NCBI RefSeq assembly: GCF_004360155.1
Contig: NZ_ML178729.1
Coordinates: 2,043 to 39,992, forward strand
Source: Paraglaciecola marina
GTDB lineage: Bacteria; Pseudomonadota; Gammaproteobacteria; Enterobacterales; Alteromonadaceae
Direction: 5' to 3'
Length of the DNA stretch: 37,950 bases
How positions within the stretch are numbered: the first letter of the stretch is position 1; every line of letters starts with the position of its first letter. Shown here one piece after another: positions 7,570 to 16,327 of this stretch. The translations under genes were made by a program, and so were the position numbers. The notes under the pieces are model-generated. The model ran no database searches. It saw nothing but the letters and a program-made list of their open reading frames with translations, and was not told the origin of the DNA.

Positions 7570-7718
7570 TGCGCGAACCGCGCATTTTTCTATTTACAAA
7601 TCGCGCACTTTCTTAATTTATCTATTTTTACCAAATTCAGTAACACTTTGCTACCTAAAGAAAAATTTGGACTTTGAAATTTTTATGATCCCACAAAAAT
7701 GCGCGATTCGCGCATTTT
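7569..7718. repeat. GCGCGA palindrome cluster upstream of intI, possible attI or operator region
   Basis: AGTGCGCGA (7569-7577) and TCGCGCACT (7601-7609) are exact inverse partners. Inside the first lies a smaller inverted repeat, GCGCG and CGCGC around AAC. A 23-bp palindrome at 7696-7718 has arms AAAATGCGCGA and TCGCGCATTTT around one T. These GC-rich islands stand out in AT-rich DNA between the island and intI. No canonical GTTRRRY core was found in 7441-7780. The cluster may be attI accessory sites or binding sites for a dimeric regulator. Confidence 0.5.
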
Positions 7719-7745
7719 CCTAAATATAGGGGAAACTAAACTATA

Positions 7746-7761
7746 CTGTATAAATAAACAG
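7746..7761 (+). promoter_or_regulatory. LexA (SOS) box upstream of intI
   Basis: CTGTATAAATAAACAG fits CTGT-N8-ACAG perfectly, preceded by TA and with an AT-rich spacer like strong gammaproteobacterial LexA boxes. It ends 18 bases before the preferred intI ATG and overlaps a possible -10 (TATACT at 7742-7747). LexA repression of intI is known for many integrons, so cassette shuffling is probably induced by DNA damage here. Confidence 0.8.
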
Positions 7762-7779
7762 CTAAATTGGATGTGTAAA

Positions 7780-8748
7780 ATGAAACCAAAATCTCCATAT
7801 TTGCAGTATATAGTTGACTACATGTTAACTAGGCAATATTCATTAAGAACCATTGAAACTTATTTAAAATGGATTACCTCATTTATTCATTTTCATCAAA
7901 AACGGCACCCAAGCTCTATGGGCGATTCTGAGGTTGAAATCTATCTCGAATATTTAGTATTAACAAAAAACGTGTCTCCTCGCACTCAAGCAACGGCATT
8001 AAACTCTTTGTCTTTTTTATATAAACACATTGTTAAAAATGAATTATCTCAAAATCTAAACTTCGCTCGTTCAAAGCGACAACCTAAATTACCAGTGGTC
8101 ATGACTAAAGACGAAGTGAAGCTATTAATGACAAAATTAACGAAAAGGTACTATCTAATAGCTGGGTTAATGTATGGGAGTGGTTTGCGAGTTATGGAGA
8201 GTATTCAATTACGGGTACAAGACATTGATTTTGACTACAAATGTATTCGTGTCTGGAATGGAAAAGGGAACAAACACAGGGTAGTGACATTAGCCGTTGA
8301 ATTAATTCCTGCCCTTAGAAATCAAATATTACAAGTGGATGAGTACTTGAAGTTAGATCTAAAGAATGAGCAATTTTCTGGGGTTTGGATGCCTTATGCA
8401 TTAGCTAAAAAATATCCTTCGGCAAATAAAACACTGGCCTGGCAATTTTTATTTCCTTCTCATAACCTCAGCAATGATCCTGAAACAGGTGAAATTAGAC
8501 GACATCACTTTCACCATACCTGCATTAGGAAAGCAGTAAAGGCTGCAGTTAATGCTGCGGGATTGACCAAGCAAATTACACCTCATACGTTTAGGCATTC
8601 TTTTGCTATCCATTTATTACAAGCTGGAGCTGATATTAGGACCGTTCAAATCCAACTTGGACACTCAGATGTGCAAACCACACAAATTTATACTCATGTT
8701 TTGCAGCAAGGAGCCAATGGGGTAACTAGCCCTTTAAGCCACTTATAA
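7780..8748 (+). CDS. intI: Integron integrase IntI
   Basis: This 322-aa tyrosine recombinase matches the length of chromosomal IntI proteins. Catalytic residues, numbered from the preferred start, are Arg137 (GSGLR), Lys165 (GKGNK), His269-Thr-Phe-Arg272, His295 (LGH) and Tyr304. The IntI-specific insertion that separates it from XerC/XerD is present at about residues 200-262, including LAKKYPSANKTLAWQFLFPS and a following RRHHFHHT. It recombines attC and attI sites to capture, excise and reorder cassettes. The frame is open to 7699, but that start sits inside a palindrome and upstream of the LexA box, so ATG 7780 (or 7771) is preferred. The gene points away from the cassette, as in normal integrons. 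Confidence 0.9.
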   Translation: MKPKSPYLQYIVDYMLTRQYSLRTIETYLKWITSFIHFHQKRHPSSMGDSEVEIYLEYLVLTKNVSPRTQATALNSLSFLYKHIVKNELSQNLNFARSKRQPKLPVVMTKDEVKLLMTKLTKRYYLIAGLMYGSGLRVMESIQLRVQDIDFDYKCIRVWNGKGNKHRVVTLAVELIPALRNQILQVDEYLKLDLKNEQFSGVWMPYALAKKYPSANKTLAWQFLFPSHNLSNDPETGEIRRHHFHHTCIRKAVKAAVNAAGLTKQITPHTFRHSFAIHLLQAGADIRTVQIQLGHSDVQTTQIYTHVLQQGANGVTSPLSHL

Positions 8749-8807
8749 ATCAAAAAGCCTCAACGAATTTTTTCTCGTCAAGGTGTCTACTTTGTAAACT
8801 TATATAC

Positions 8808-10442
8808 TCAATCTGGTATTATCTCTAAGCCGCTATAACACTCGATTACATATTGGTTTGGCATAAAACATTCTGCCGATGATTCTTTCATCTCATGTTC
8901 AAATCGAGTTGGATAATTTTCCGTCAATAATTCTCCATCCGTTAGCTCTGGATATATTTCATCGTAACGTTTAATTTCAGTTTGACTCACCCTGCGATGA
9001 ATATGAGTACGGTTAATTTGACGTGGGTCTCGTAACCCAGCCGAAGCAATAAGATCCATACACGCTCGAACCGTTTCTTTTTGATACCTTGCAATTCGCG
9101 AAGCTTTATCTCCAACCACTAAGCCTGCTTCTAAAGTTGGATCTTGGGTTGCTATTCCTGTCGGGCATTCATTACTATTACAAACCAAAGATTGCACACA
9201 CCCTAACGCCACCATCATGCCGCGAGCACTGTTACACACATCTGCACCAAGAGCTAAATTTCTCACTAAATGAAACCCAGTAAATACCTTACCACTGGCG
9301 ATAATTTTAATGTCTTTTTTAAGGTCAAAACCAACTAAAACATCACGAATAAACACTAAAGCCTCTACCAATGGCATACCTACAGAGTTACTGTATTCTA
9401 ATGGCGCGGCTCCTGTCCCTCCTTCACCTCCATCTACGGTAATGAAGTCTGGTTTGATATTGGTTTCAACCATAGCTTTACAGATAGCCACAAACTCACT
9501 TTTACGCCCTACAGATAATTTAAACCCCACTGGCTTTCCACCTGATAAATCACGAAGTTTCTGAATAAACAGCATCATTGCCAGAGGTGTTTTAAACGCT
9601 TTGTGAGCAGGAGGAGAGTCCACTCTGGTTCCTGGCTTGACTGCTCGAATTTCAGCTATTTCAATAGTATTTTTATCTGCCGGTAAAATACCGCCATGAC
9701 CTGGCTTAGCCCCTTGAGACAACTTTATTTCGATCATTTTAACGTTATCTTTAGTGGCCGTTTTCGCGAATAAATCATCACTAAACTTGCCATTTCCATC
9801 ACGACAGCCAAAGTACCCTGTGCCAATTTGCCACACTAAATCACCGCCGTGTTTGAGATGATATGGGCTAACACTACCTTCTCCAGTGTTATGATAAAAA
9901 CCTCCTTGCTTAGCTCCTTTATTCAACGCTTGAATGGCATTTCCGCTTAAAGAGCCAAAGCTCATGGCAGACACATTAAAAATACTGGCTTGATAAGGCT
10001 GTTTGCAATCTGGGCCACCAATTTTAATCCTTGGGTAGATAGCATGTGCATCAAGGTGAATAGCCGCCATTGAATGACCTATCCACTCATAACCTACTTG
10101 GCGAGTGTCTAATTTGGTACCATAAGGTACCGTGTCTTTTTGGCCCTTAGCTCTTTGATAAATAACTGAACGAAACATACGGTTAATGGGTACGCCATCT
10201 GTCTCTGATTCAAAAAAGTATTGGCGAACAAACGGCCTGAGAAACTCCATTACCCAACGACCACGCCCCACCACAGGAAAGGTTCGCCATAGGGCATGTT
10301 TAGTTTGATACATATCGTAAATGCCTGTAGCCGTAACAGGTAATAGAATGAGTACTAACCACAACAAGCCAGGCCAAATAAAACTCAGTAAAATAACACC
10401 TAGCCAAGCTGCAATTGCACCTTTTACGAACCATTTACGCAT
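8808..10442 (-). CDS. Membrane-anchored FMN-binding glutamate synthase-like protein
   Basis: This 544-aa protein begins with two hydrophobic segments (about residues 7-35), followed by a complete FMN-binding glutamate synthase central domain. Visible features are the FNVSAMSFGSLSG segment, GEGSVSPYHLKHGGDLVWQ, a glycine-rich FMN site (TVDGGEGGTGAAPLEYS) and the cysteine cluster of the iron-sulfur site (GCVQSLVCNSNECPTG). It lacks the amidotransferase domain of real GltB, so it belongs to the stand-alone family whose substrate is not established. A TTG start 21 bases upstream is possible, but ATG at 10442 has AAGG eight bases before it. It is a single gene, facing the intI gene end to end. Confidence 0.85.
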   Translation of the reverse strand: MRKWFVKGAIAAWLGVILLSFIWPGLLWLVLILLPVTATGIYDMYQTKHALWRTFPVVGRGRWVMEFLRPFVRQYFFESETDGVPINRMFRSVIYQRAKGQKDTVPYGTKLDTRQVGYEWIGHSMAAIHLDAHAIYPRIKIGGPDCKQPYQASIFNVSAMSFGSLSGNAIQALNKGAKQGGFYHNTGEGSVSPYHLKHGGDLVWQIGTGYFGCRDGNGKFSDDLFAKTATKDNVKMIEIKLSQGAKPGHGGILPADKNTIEIAEIRAVKPGTRVDSPPAHKAFKTPLAMMLFIQKLRDLSGGKPVGFKLSVGRKSEFVAICKAMVETNIKPDFITVDGGEGGTGAAPLEYSNSVGMPLVEALVFIRDVLVGFDLKKDIKIIASGKVFTGFHLVRNLALGADVCNSARGMMVALGCVQSLVCNSNECPTGIATQDPTLEAGLVVGDKASRIARYQKETVRACMDLIASAGLRDPRQINRTHIHRRVSQTEIKRYDEIYPELTDGELLTENYPTRFEHEMKESSAECFMPNQYVIECYSGLEIIPD

Positions 10443-10563
10443 AAATTTGACCTTATCTATCAACTAGAAATAAACAATAATAACCATGTTACCAACACAT
10501 TAAATGCAAGTGCGAAAACCTTTTTAAGGGTACCCTCTATCTTCGAGGATATGACCGCTAAAC

Positions 10564-11217
10564 TTACCAATTTATGACAGCTTTATTTTGTTGTTGCAGT
10601 ATTTCGTTTGTTTTTGAAAAATGCCGGCATCCAAAAAAGCCTCGATATGCAGACAAGGGGGATGGGTGAGGGGCTTCTAGAATATAATGTTGTTGAGTGT
10701 CTATCATTGCGCCTTTTTTCTGAGCATGACTGCCCCACAATAAAAACACTACACCTTGTTTTTGTTCGTTTAATTGCGTAATGACGTGACCGGTAAATTG
10801 CTCCCAGCCTATTTTAGCATGTGAATGAGCATTACCTTGCTCAACGGTTAAAACCGTATTAAGCAGTAATACACCCTGCTCTGCCCAAGCATTTAAACAA
10901 CCATGCTCTGGAATACTGAAACCTTCAATATCTGTAGCTAACTCTTTGTATATATTAACCAGCGAGGGAGGTGTTTTAACACCCGGTAAAACGGAGAAGC
11001 TTAAACCATGAGCCTGATTGGGGCCGTGATATGGGTCTTGCCCTAAAATCACTACCTTTACTTTGCTAAACTCAGTTAAGGAGAACGCCTTGAATACATC
11101 TTGTGATGGTGGGTAGATAGTCTTACCAGCAGCTCGCTCACTTTCAATATATTGAATCATATCTTGAAAATAAGGCTGCTGCTGTTCTTGAGCTAAGACA
11201 TCTGCCCACTTTGACAT
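10564..11217 (-). CDS. ung: Uracil-DNA glycosylase, family 1
   Basis: This 217-aa protein is full length for the family. It removes uracil from DNA to begin base excision repair. Motifs are Gly59-Gln-Asp61-Pro-Tyr63-His (water-activating loop), [17 protein letters not shown] (uracil pocket) and His184-Pro-Ser-Pro-Leu-Ser (DNA intercalation loop, catalytic His). It starts nine bases after the thrC stop on the same strand, so it is likely co-transcribed with the threonine operon and partly under its attenuation. No separate promoter is obvious in the short gap. Confidence 0.96.
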   Translation of the reverse strand: MSKWADVLAQEQQQPYFQDMIQYIESERAAGKTIYPPSQDVFKAFSLTEFSKVKVVILGQDPYHGPNQAHGLSFSVLPGVKTPPSLVNIYKELATDIEGFSIPEHGCLNAWAEQGVLLLNTVLTVEQGNAHSHAKIGWEQFTGHVITQLNEQKQGVVFLLWGSHAQKKGAMIDTQQHYILEAPHPSPLSAYRGFFGCRHFSKTNEILQQQNKAVINW

Positions 11218-11226
11218 AACTTGAGT

Positions 11227-12510
11227 TTATCCAAGTAAGGCCAATAAATGGGCTTTCAGGGCTTCATAATCTGCAGGTAATTCGGCTGACAAACCTTCTT
11301 TACCAGCACAATCAACCAATGGCTGTGGCAAGCTGATAGGTTGACCCAGCACGTTTTCAACAGTCTCTCTGAACTTAGCTGGATGCGCCGTTCCTAAGAA
11401 AATACCTGTTTGGCCTTCTTCAAGTTTTCTAGTCAATGCTTTATAAGCTATCGCAGCATGTGGCTCACTCACGTAGCCAAGTTGCGCTAATTGGCGCATA
11501 GCCACTTGGGTATAGTCTTCATCGACGGTATCGCCAGAGATAACAGATTTATCAAGATATCCCTGCTCGATGATCGCTTCAATACGAGGCCAGTTATTAG
11601 GTTGACTAACATCCATAGCGTTAGACATAGTGGCTATAGTATCTTTTGGATCCCACTCGCCAGTTTTTAAATAACGTGGCACAGTGTCATTTAGATTAGT
11701 TGCAGCAACAAAGTGCTTCACTGGTAATCCCATTACTTTAGCAATCAAGCCAGCGGTTAGGTTTCCAAAGTTACCACTTGGAACTGAAATCACTAAGTCT
11801 TGACGTTCTTCTTCAGAAAGTTGAGAAACAGCTTCAAAGTAATAACAAACTTGAGCAGCTAAGCGACTGATATTAATAGAGTTTGCAGAGTTCAGGTGTA
11901 ATCCGTCTCTTACATCTGGGTCATCAAAGGCAGACTTAACTAATTGCTGACAAGCATCAAAGTCATCTTCGATGGCGACTGTGTGAATATTGCCACCTAA
12001 GGTAGTGAATAACTTTTCTTGTAGCTGGCTTATCTTGCCTTTTGGATACAGTATGACAACGTTAATGTTATCTATACCATGAAATGCATGGGCTACAGCA
12101 GCACCGGTATCACCTGATGTTGCCGTTAATATAGTAATTGGCTCTCCGTTAGATATAGCGGTTAAGCACTGAGCCATAAACCGGCCACCGAAGTCTTTAA
12201 ACGCTAGAGTTGGACCATGAAACAATTCTAAACTGTAAACATTGTCAGTGACTTTTGCTAAAGGGGCGTCAAAAGCAAATGCTTTTGTAACTATGCTAGC
12301 CACTGTTTCTCGGGGTAATTCGTCACCGATCAACGTGCTTAATATTTCGATGCTTCTGTCCACAAATGGCATCGCTAGTATTGCGTCTATGTCTTCGAAT
12401 TTTGGTAGTGCTTTAGGAAAATACAAACCTTGGTTTTTTCCTAGGCCTTTTTTTACGGCTTCTGCAAATGTTGCTTGGTCTGCCGCATCTTTTAGATTAA
12501 CAAGTTCCAC
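11227..12510 (-). CDS. thrC: Threonine synthase
   Basis: This 427-aa PLP enzyme converts O-phosphohomoserine to threonine, the last step of the pathway. It has the E. coli-type length and layout: the N-terminal NLKDAADQATFAEAVKKGLG segment, the PLP lysine Lys105 in FHGPTLAFKDFG, the phosphate-binding SGDTGAA loop (residues about 135-141) and the SVPSGNFGNLTAG segment. The start is GTG with AAAGG eight bases upstream. It lies 89 bases after thrB, the only sizeable gap in the operon. Confidence 0.96.
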   Translation of the reverse strand: MELVNLKDAADQATFAEAVKKGLGKNQGLYFPKALPKFEDIDAILAMPFVDRSIEILSTLIGDELPRETVASIVTKAFAFDAPLAKVTDNVYSLELFHGPTLAFKDFGGRFMAQCLTAISNGEPITILTATSGDTGAAVAHAFHGIDNINVVILYPKGKISQLQEKLFTTLGGNIHTVAIEDDFDACQQLVKSAFDDPDVRDGLHLNSANSINISRLAAQVCYYFEAVSQLSEEERQDLVISVPSGNFGNLTAGLIAKVMGLPVKHFVAATNLNDTVPRYLKTGEWDPKDTIATMSNAMDVSQPNNWPRIEAIIEQGYLDKSVISGDTVDEDYTQVAMRQLAQLGYVSEPHAAIAYKALTRKLEEGQTGIFLGTAHPAKFRETVENVLGQPISLPQPLVDCAGKEGLSAELPADYEALKAHLLALLG

Positions 12511-12599
12511 TTTTAATACCTTTGTTTTCCAATATCAACACACTCAGTTTTTACGGTGTTTATTTATTGTTACCGCACCTTTATGACACGGTTTGGTTT

Positions 12600-13595
12600 T
12601 TAACAATGACGCGATGTTGCGCCGTTTTGGTCTAACTGACAAATATGACTAAAGCCGGTGTCATTTTGAATATAATTGTCAGTTAACCACTGATTAATTT
12701 TTTCTGCGTTTTGTAGATTATCACAAACCGCGAATACCGTTGGCCCTGAGCCTGAAATACCAAAGGCTAACGCGCCATTTTGCTCAGCAAACGCTCGAGA
12801 TTCATCAAACTTAGGCAACAAGGACTTACGGTAAGGTTCGGCGATAACGTCTTGCATCATAGCAGCCGCAAGCACTTCATCTTTACGATATAAAGCATCC
12901 GTAAATACAGCTAATTGACGCCCAAACTTAATGGTATCAGCCATAGGAACTTGCTTAGGTAGGATGTCTCGGGCCGCGGCCGTTGAAACACTAATACCAG
13001 AGTAACAAGACACCCAATACCAATGTTTAAAACAAGGTAACTGCAATGCAACTTGGTCTTTATGTTCGGCCATTAGAACCAAGCCGCCTAAAAAACAAGG
13101 AGCGACATTATCGTAATGAATACTGCCACTAATTTGGCCTTCCAGCTCTCCCATCACCAATAAAAGTTCGTTATCAGTGAAAGGTGCTTTGCCTAAGTAT
13201 TCAGCAAAAAACTGATTCAATGCATGCAACGCTGCCACAATAGAACTGGCGCTTGATCCTAAACCACTACCAATGGGTAAATGCTTATGCAACACCATTT
13301 TTAAAGCAGGGATCGCACTCGCCTTGTGACCTTGTTGCTCTAAAACTTTTATAAAGTGTTGATAACAGCGGGTCACTATATTGCTATCTGCGTCTGGAGG
13401 TAATTTATCAGCAAAACGACCTTTAACTTCTAAGCTAAACTGCTCTGCGATTTCAACTTCAACTTCATCCCCTAATAAACTACCGTCAATGGGTTTAAGT
13501 GCAGCACCTAGCAAGTCAAAGCCAAGGCTGACATTACCAATTGAGGCTGGGGCATAAGCGACTAGCTTTGATTTATTCATATTTGAGTCTGACAT
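12600..13595 (-). CDS. thrB: Homoserine kinase
   Basis: This 331-aa GHMP-family kinase phosphorylates homoserine. The ATP-binding loop is LPIGSGLGSSASSIVAAL, preceded by the N-terminal YAPASIGNVSLGFDLLGAAL typical of the family, and the C-terminal GISGSGPTVFAV motif is present. The frame is open for six more codons, but ATG at 13595 overlaps the thrA stop as TAATG, the usual translational coupling in thr operons, and lacks the extra codons inside thrA. It is second in the thrABC operon. Confidence 0.95.
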   Translation of the reverse strand: MSDSNMNKSKLVAYAPASIGNVSLGFDLLGAALKPIDGSLLGDEVEVEIAEQFSLEVKGRFADKLPPDADSNIVTRCYQHFIKVLEQQGHKASAIPALKMVLHKHLPIGSGLGSSASSIVAALHALNQFFAEYLGKAPFTDNELLLVMGELEGQISGSIHYDNVAPCFLGGLVLMAEHKDQVALQLPCFKHWYWVSCYSGISVSTAAARDILPKQVPMADTIKFGRQLAVFTDALYRKDEVLAAAMMQDVIAEPYRKSLLPKFDESRAFAEQNGALAFGISGSGPTVFAVCDNLQNAEKINQWLTDNYIQNDTGFSHICQLDQNGATSRHC

Positions 13596-16057
13596 TATAC
13601 TGATTGTTTCCAAGGCATAGTGCGCATCACATCAGCAAACACACCTGCTGCCGTTACTGCGCCGCCGGCACCGTATCCACGTATAACATATGGAATCGGC
13701 TGATAATAACGACTGTGAATAGCTAAAGCGTTTTCACCTTCTTTTACCATATACAGTGGATGAGACTCATCTACCGCTTCGATGCTTACCACACATTTAC
13801 CATGGTCGATTGAGCCCACGTATCTAAGCACTTTACCAGCCTGTTTAGCGACATCAACTTTACTAGCAAACGCACTGTCTATTTCAGGTAGTTTTGCCAT
13901 AAACTCTCCAATACTGCCACTAGCATCAAATGAAGCAGGCAATACAGGCTCAATGGTGATGTCTTCTAACTCTAACTTCATACCGGCTTCACGGGCCATA
14001 ATCAGTAGTTTTCTGGCTACGTCCATACCACTTAAGTCATCACGAGGATCTGGCTCGGTAAAGCCATTCTTTTTGGCGATTTCTGTAGCTTGAGACAGGC
14101 TTAGCCCTTCGTCCAATTTACCAAATACAAATGACAGTGACCCAGATAAAATGCCTTCAAACCTTACCAGTTCATCACCCGCATCAAATAGATGTTGTAA
14201 ATTATCGATAACAGGTAGACCAGCACCTACAGTGGTTTCATACAAAAACTGACGATTGGTTTGTTTACTTGTTTCTCTTAACAGCTCATAGAATTCATAG
14301 CTTGCTGTGTTTGCCTTTTTGTTAGGGGTGACAACATGAAAACCACTTTGCATCATATCTGGGTACTGCTCGGCAATAACTGAGCTACTGGTACAGTCGA
14401 TAATAACAGGGTTCACTAAGCTGTTGTCATGTACAAAGTCAGTTAAAGCTTGAGTTGAAAACGGTGTTTCACTTTGATTTAAAGAGTCTTCCCAAGGAGA
14501 ACTTAAGTCGACACCGCCAGCTTGCAGCAATAGCTTTTTACTGTTGGCAATACCGTAAACATTTAAGCTGATATTGCGCTCTAATAATGAGGCTTGTTGA
14601 CGAGATATTTGCTCTAGCAACTCTTTACCAACACTACCACAGCCCACTAAGAAGGCATCAATAGCATGCAAGTTAGAGAAAAAGTTTAAGTGCACCACTT
14701 TAACTGCCTTTTTAGCTTTAGCCGCTTCAATAACAGTAGAGATTGAACGTTCTGAAGACCCTTGGGCAATCGCGACGTTATTCACCCTTGCTTGGGAAAG
14801 CGAGCTGAAGAACTTGGCTGCTAGCCCTTTAGAATGACGCATGCCGTCACCCACCAAAGTAACAATGGCTAAGTCGTGACGCACTTCAATTGGATCAAGG
14901 AGTTGATTACTCAGCTCTAATGCAAATGAATCCTCTAATAAGTCCAAGGCTCTATCGGCGTCTTTACTATGAATACAAAAGCTAATGCTATATTCAGAAG
15001 AAGACTGAGTTATCAAGCTGATAGAAACGTTAGCATTCGACATGACTTCAAATACACGACTCGCCATACCTACCATGCCTTTCATACCTGGACCTGCGAC
15101 ATTAAACATAGTCATGTCATCTAGATGAGAGATCCCTTTAACGCTAGTCCACTTAGTACTCGCTTCATTACTAATGAGGGTGCCCGGAGCGGCCGGGTTC
15201 AAGGTATTACGAATTAAACAAGGTATGTGGTGCTGTGCTATTGGGCCAATCGTTTTAGGATGTAAAACTTTAGCGCCAAAATAGGATAGCTCCATGGCTT
15301 CTTGATAGGTTAATTTATCAAGTAAAACGGCACCATCAACTTGGTTAGGATCAGCATTATAAACACCGTCTACATCAGTCCAAATTTCGCAGCACTCTGC
15401 GTCTATACACGCAGCTAAAATTGCAGCAGAATAATCAGAGCCATTCCGCCCTAATGTGACTTTTTCACCTGCTTCATTTACCGCAACAAAACCAGGCATA
15501 ATAAGAACATCTTTACCTGAATAATCAACATCACTAAAGCGTGCCTTACTAGCAGATACATCAGCAATGCTGTCTAAGTAATCACCTTCAGCAATGATGT
15601 AGTCAACTGGGTCGATAATCGTGTTACTTTGGCCAATGGCATTTAAGATTTCACTGAAAATATTAACACTTACGTATTCGCCTACGCTTAAGACTTTAGC
15701 CACTACTTGCTCTGGAGCACATTTTAAAAGCGCAAAGCCTTCTAAATGTTGATTTAGCTCATTTAAGGTTTTCTGAACAAACTCAGCTAATTGAGTAGAG
15801 GTGAAATTAGGTACATTCTCTTGTAAGTCATCTAAAATGCCAAAAAGCACCATATTTAACTTAGCAAACAGTTCACCATAATCTTTGCCAGCTGCAGCTT
15901 CTTCACATAGTAAAGACAAGGCATTGGTAACACCTTTAGGAGCAGATAAAACAACTGCTGCGCCAGTTTCGGTGTGGCAAGACATACTAATGTCTTTTAC
16001 TCTTAAGTAACGTTCTGCATCAGCAAGAGACGAACCACCAAACTTCAACACCTTCAT
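13595..16057 (-). CDS. thrA: Bifunctional aspartokinase I / homoserine dehydrogenase I
   Basis: This 820-aa fusion enzyme catalyses the first and third steps from aspartate towards threonine. The aspartokinase domain starts with KFGGSSLAD and carries LGRNGSDYSAAILA (about 205-218). Two regulatory ACT segments follow (about 310-450) that bind threonine for feedback inhibition. The homoserine dehydrogenase part begins with the NADP-binding LVGCGSVGKELLEQ (about 470) and has TPNKKAN and TVGAGLPV further on. AGGAG lies six bases before the ATG. It heads the thrABC operon and is preceded by a leader peptide and attenuator. Confidence 0.97.
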   Translation of the reverse strand: MKVLKFGGSSLADAERYLRVKDISMSCHTETGAAVVLSAPKGVTNALSLLCEEAAAGKDYGELFAKLNMVLFGILDDLQENVPNFTSTQLAEFVQKTLNELNQHLEGFALLKCAPEQVVAKVLSVGEYVSVNIFSEILNAIGQSNTIIDPVDYIIAEGDYLDSIADVSASKARFSDVDYSGKDVLIMPGFVAVNEAGEKVTLGRNGSDYSAAILAACIDAECCEIWTDVDGVYNADPNQVDGAVLLDKLTYQEAMELSYFGAKVLHPKTIGPIAQHHIPCLIRNTLNPAAPGTLISNEASTKWTSVKGISHLDDMTMFNVAGPGMKGMVGMASRVFEVMSNANVSISLITQSSSEYSISFCIHSKDADRALDLLEDSFALELSNQLLDPIEVRHDLAIVTLVGDGMRHSKGLAAKFFSSLSQARVNNVAIAQGSSERSISTVIEAAKAKKAVKVVHLNFFSNLHAIDAFLVGCGSVGKELLEQISRQQASLLERNISLNVYGIANSKKLLLQAGGVDLSSPWEDSLNQSETPFSTQALTDFVHDNSLVNPVIIDCTSSSVIAEQYPDMMQSGFHVVTPNKKANTASYEFYELLRETSKQTNRQFLYETTVGAGLPVIDNLQHLFDAGDELVRFEGILSGSLSFVFGKLDEGLSLSQATEIAKKNGFTEPDPRDDLSGMDVARKLLIMAREAGMKLELEDITIEPVLPASFDASGSIGEFMAKLPEIDSAFASKVDVAKQAGKVLRYVGSIDHGKCVVSIEAVDESHPLYMVKEGENALAIHSRYYQPIPYVIRGYGAGGAVTAAGVFADVMRTMPWKQSV

Positions 16058-16125
16058 TTTGTACTCCTCAATCTTTACTTAGCTATGTTTATATTTTTTA
16101 TTCGCTTTTCACAAAGCCTAATAAC

Positions 16126-16154
16126 AAAAAAGCCCGCTTTGGCTGCGGGCTTTT
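16126..16154 (-). terminator. Attenuator terminator of the threonine operon
   Basis: On the minus strand, AAAAGCCCGC and GCGGGCTTTT form a 10-bp stem around a seven-base loop, followed by a run of T. It lies between the leader peptide stop (16174) and thrA, exactly where a ribosome-controlled attenuator should be. An upstream alternative pairing, CGACCA (16182-16187) with TGGTCG (16215-16220), overlaps the leader coding region and could act as the pause hairpin. Confidence 0.88.
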
Positions 16155-16173
16155 AATGTGTAATGCGTATGCA

Positions 16174-16242
16174 CTAGCCAGCGACCACCTCGTAGAGGGT
16201 GATAATAATCATGCTGGTCGTAGTTAAAGTATTCATTTTCAT
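16174..16242 (-). CDS. thrL: Threonine operon leader peptide
   Basis: A 22-codon frame begins MKMNTLTTTSMIIIT and ends in TAG. It has five Thr and three consecutive Ile codons, the amino acids sensed by thr attenuation in enterobacteria. It ends 20 bases before the attenuator hairpin. When Thr- or Ile-tRNA is scarce, the ribosome would stall in these codons and prevent terminator formation. No strong ribosome site is seen upstream of the ATG, and the next ATG (16236) is an alternative start. Confidence 0.85.
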   Translation of the reverse strand: MKMNTLTTTSMIIITLYEVVAG

Positions 16243-16257
16243 GGGTGCAATTTGCCG

Positions 16258-16327
16258 TATAGACGTCTATATGTCAACCAACAACTGCAGTTGTTTTGTT
16301 ATTTGTTATATCCGCTTTACGTAAAGC
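16258..16327. promoter_or_regulatory. Threonine operon promoter region with three perfect palindromes
   Basis: Three perfect palindromes occur within 70 bases: TATAGACGTCTATA (16258-16271), AACAACTGCAGTTGTT (16280-16295) and GCTTTACGTAAAGC (16314-16327). On the minus strand, TTGACA (16270-16275) is a consensus -35 for thrL; the best -10 at 17 bases, CAAATT, is weak, so an activator may be needed. The palindromes have unlike sequences and are spaced 23 and 33 bases centre to centre. No regulator could be assigned. Confidence 0.55.

Noticed and set aside
7699-7779. Longer N-terminus for the integron integrase
   Set aside because: The extra start sits inside a palindrome, and the LexA box would fall within the coding region; known IntI length is met from 7780.
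8755-8790. Terminator hairpin after intI
   Set aside because: CCTCAACGA and TCGTCAAGG pair at only seven of nine positions and lack a T tail; too weak to call.
12242-12586. 114-codon plus-strand frame over the start of thrC
   Set aside because: Antisense to a clear thrC gene with its own ribosome site.
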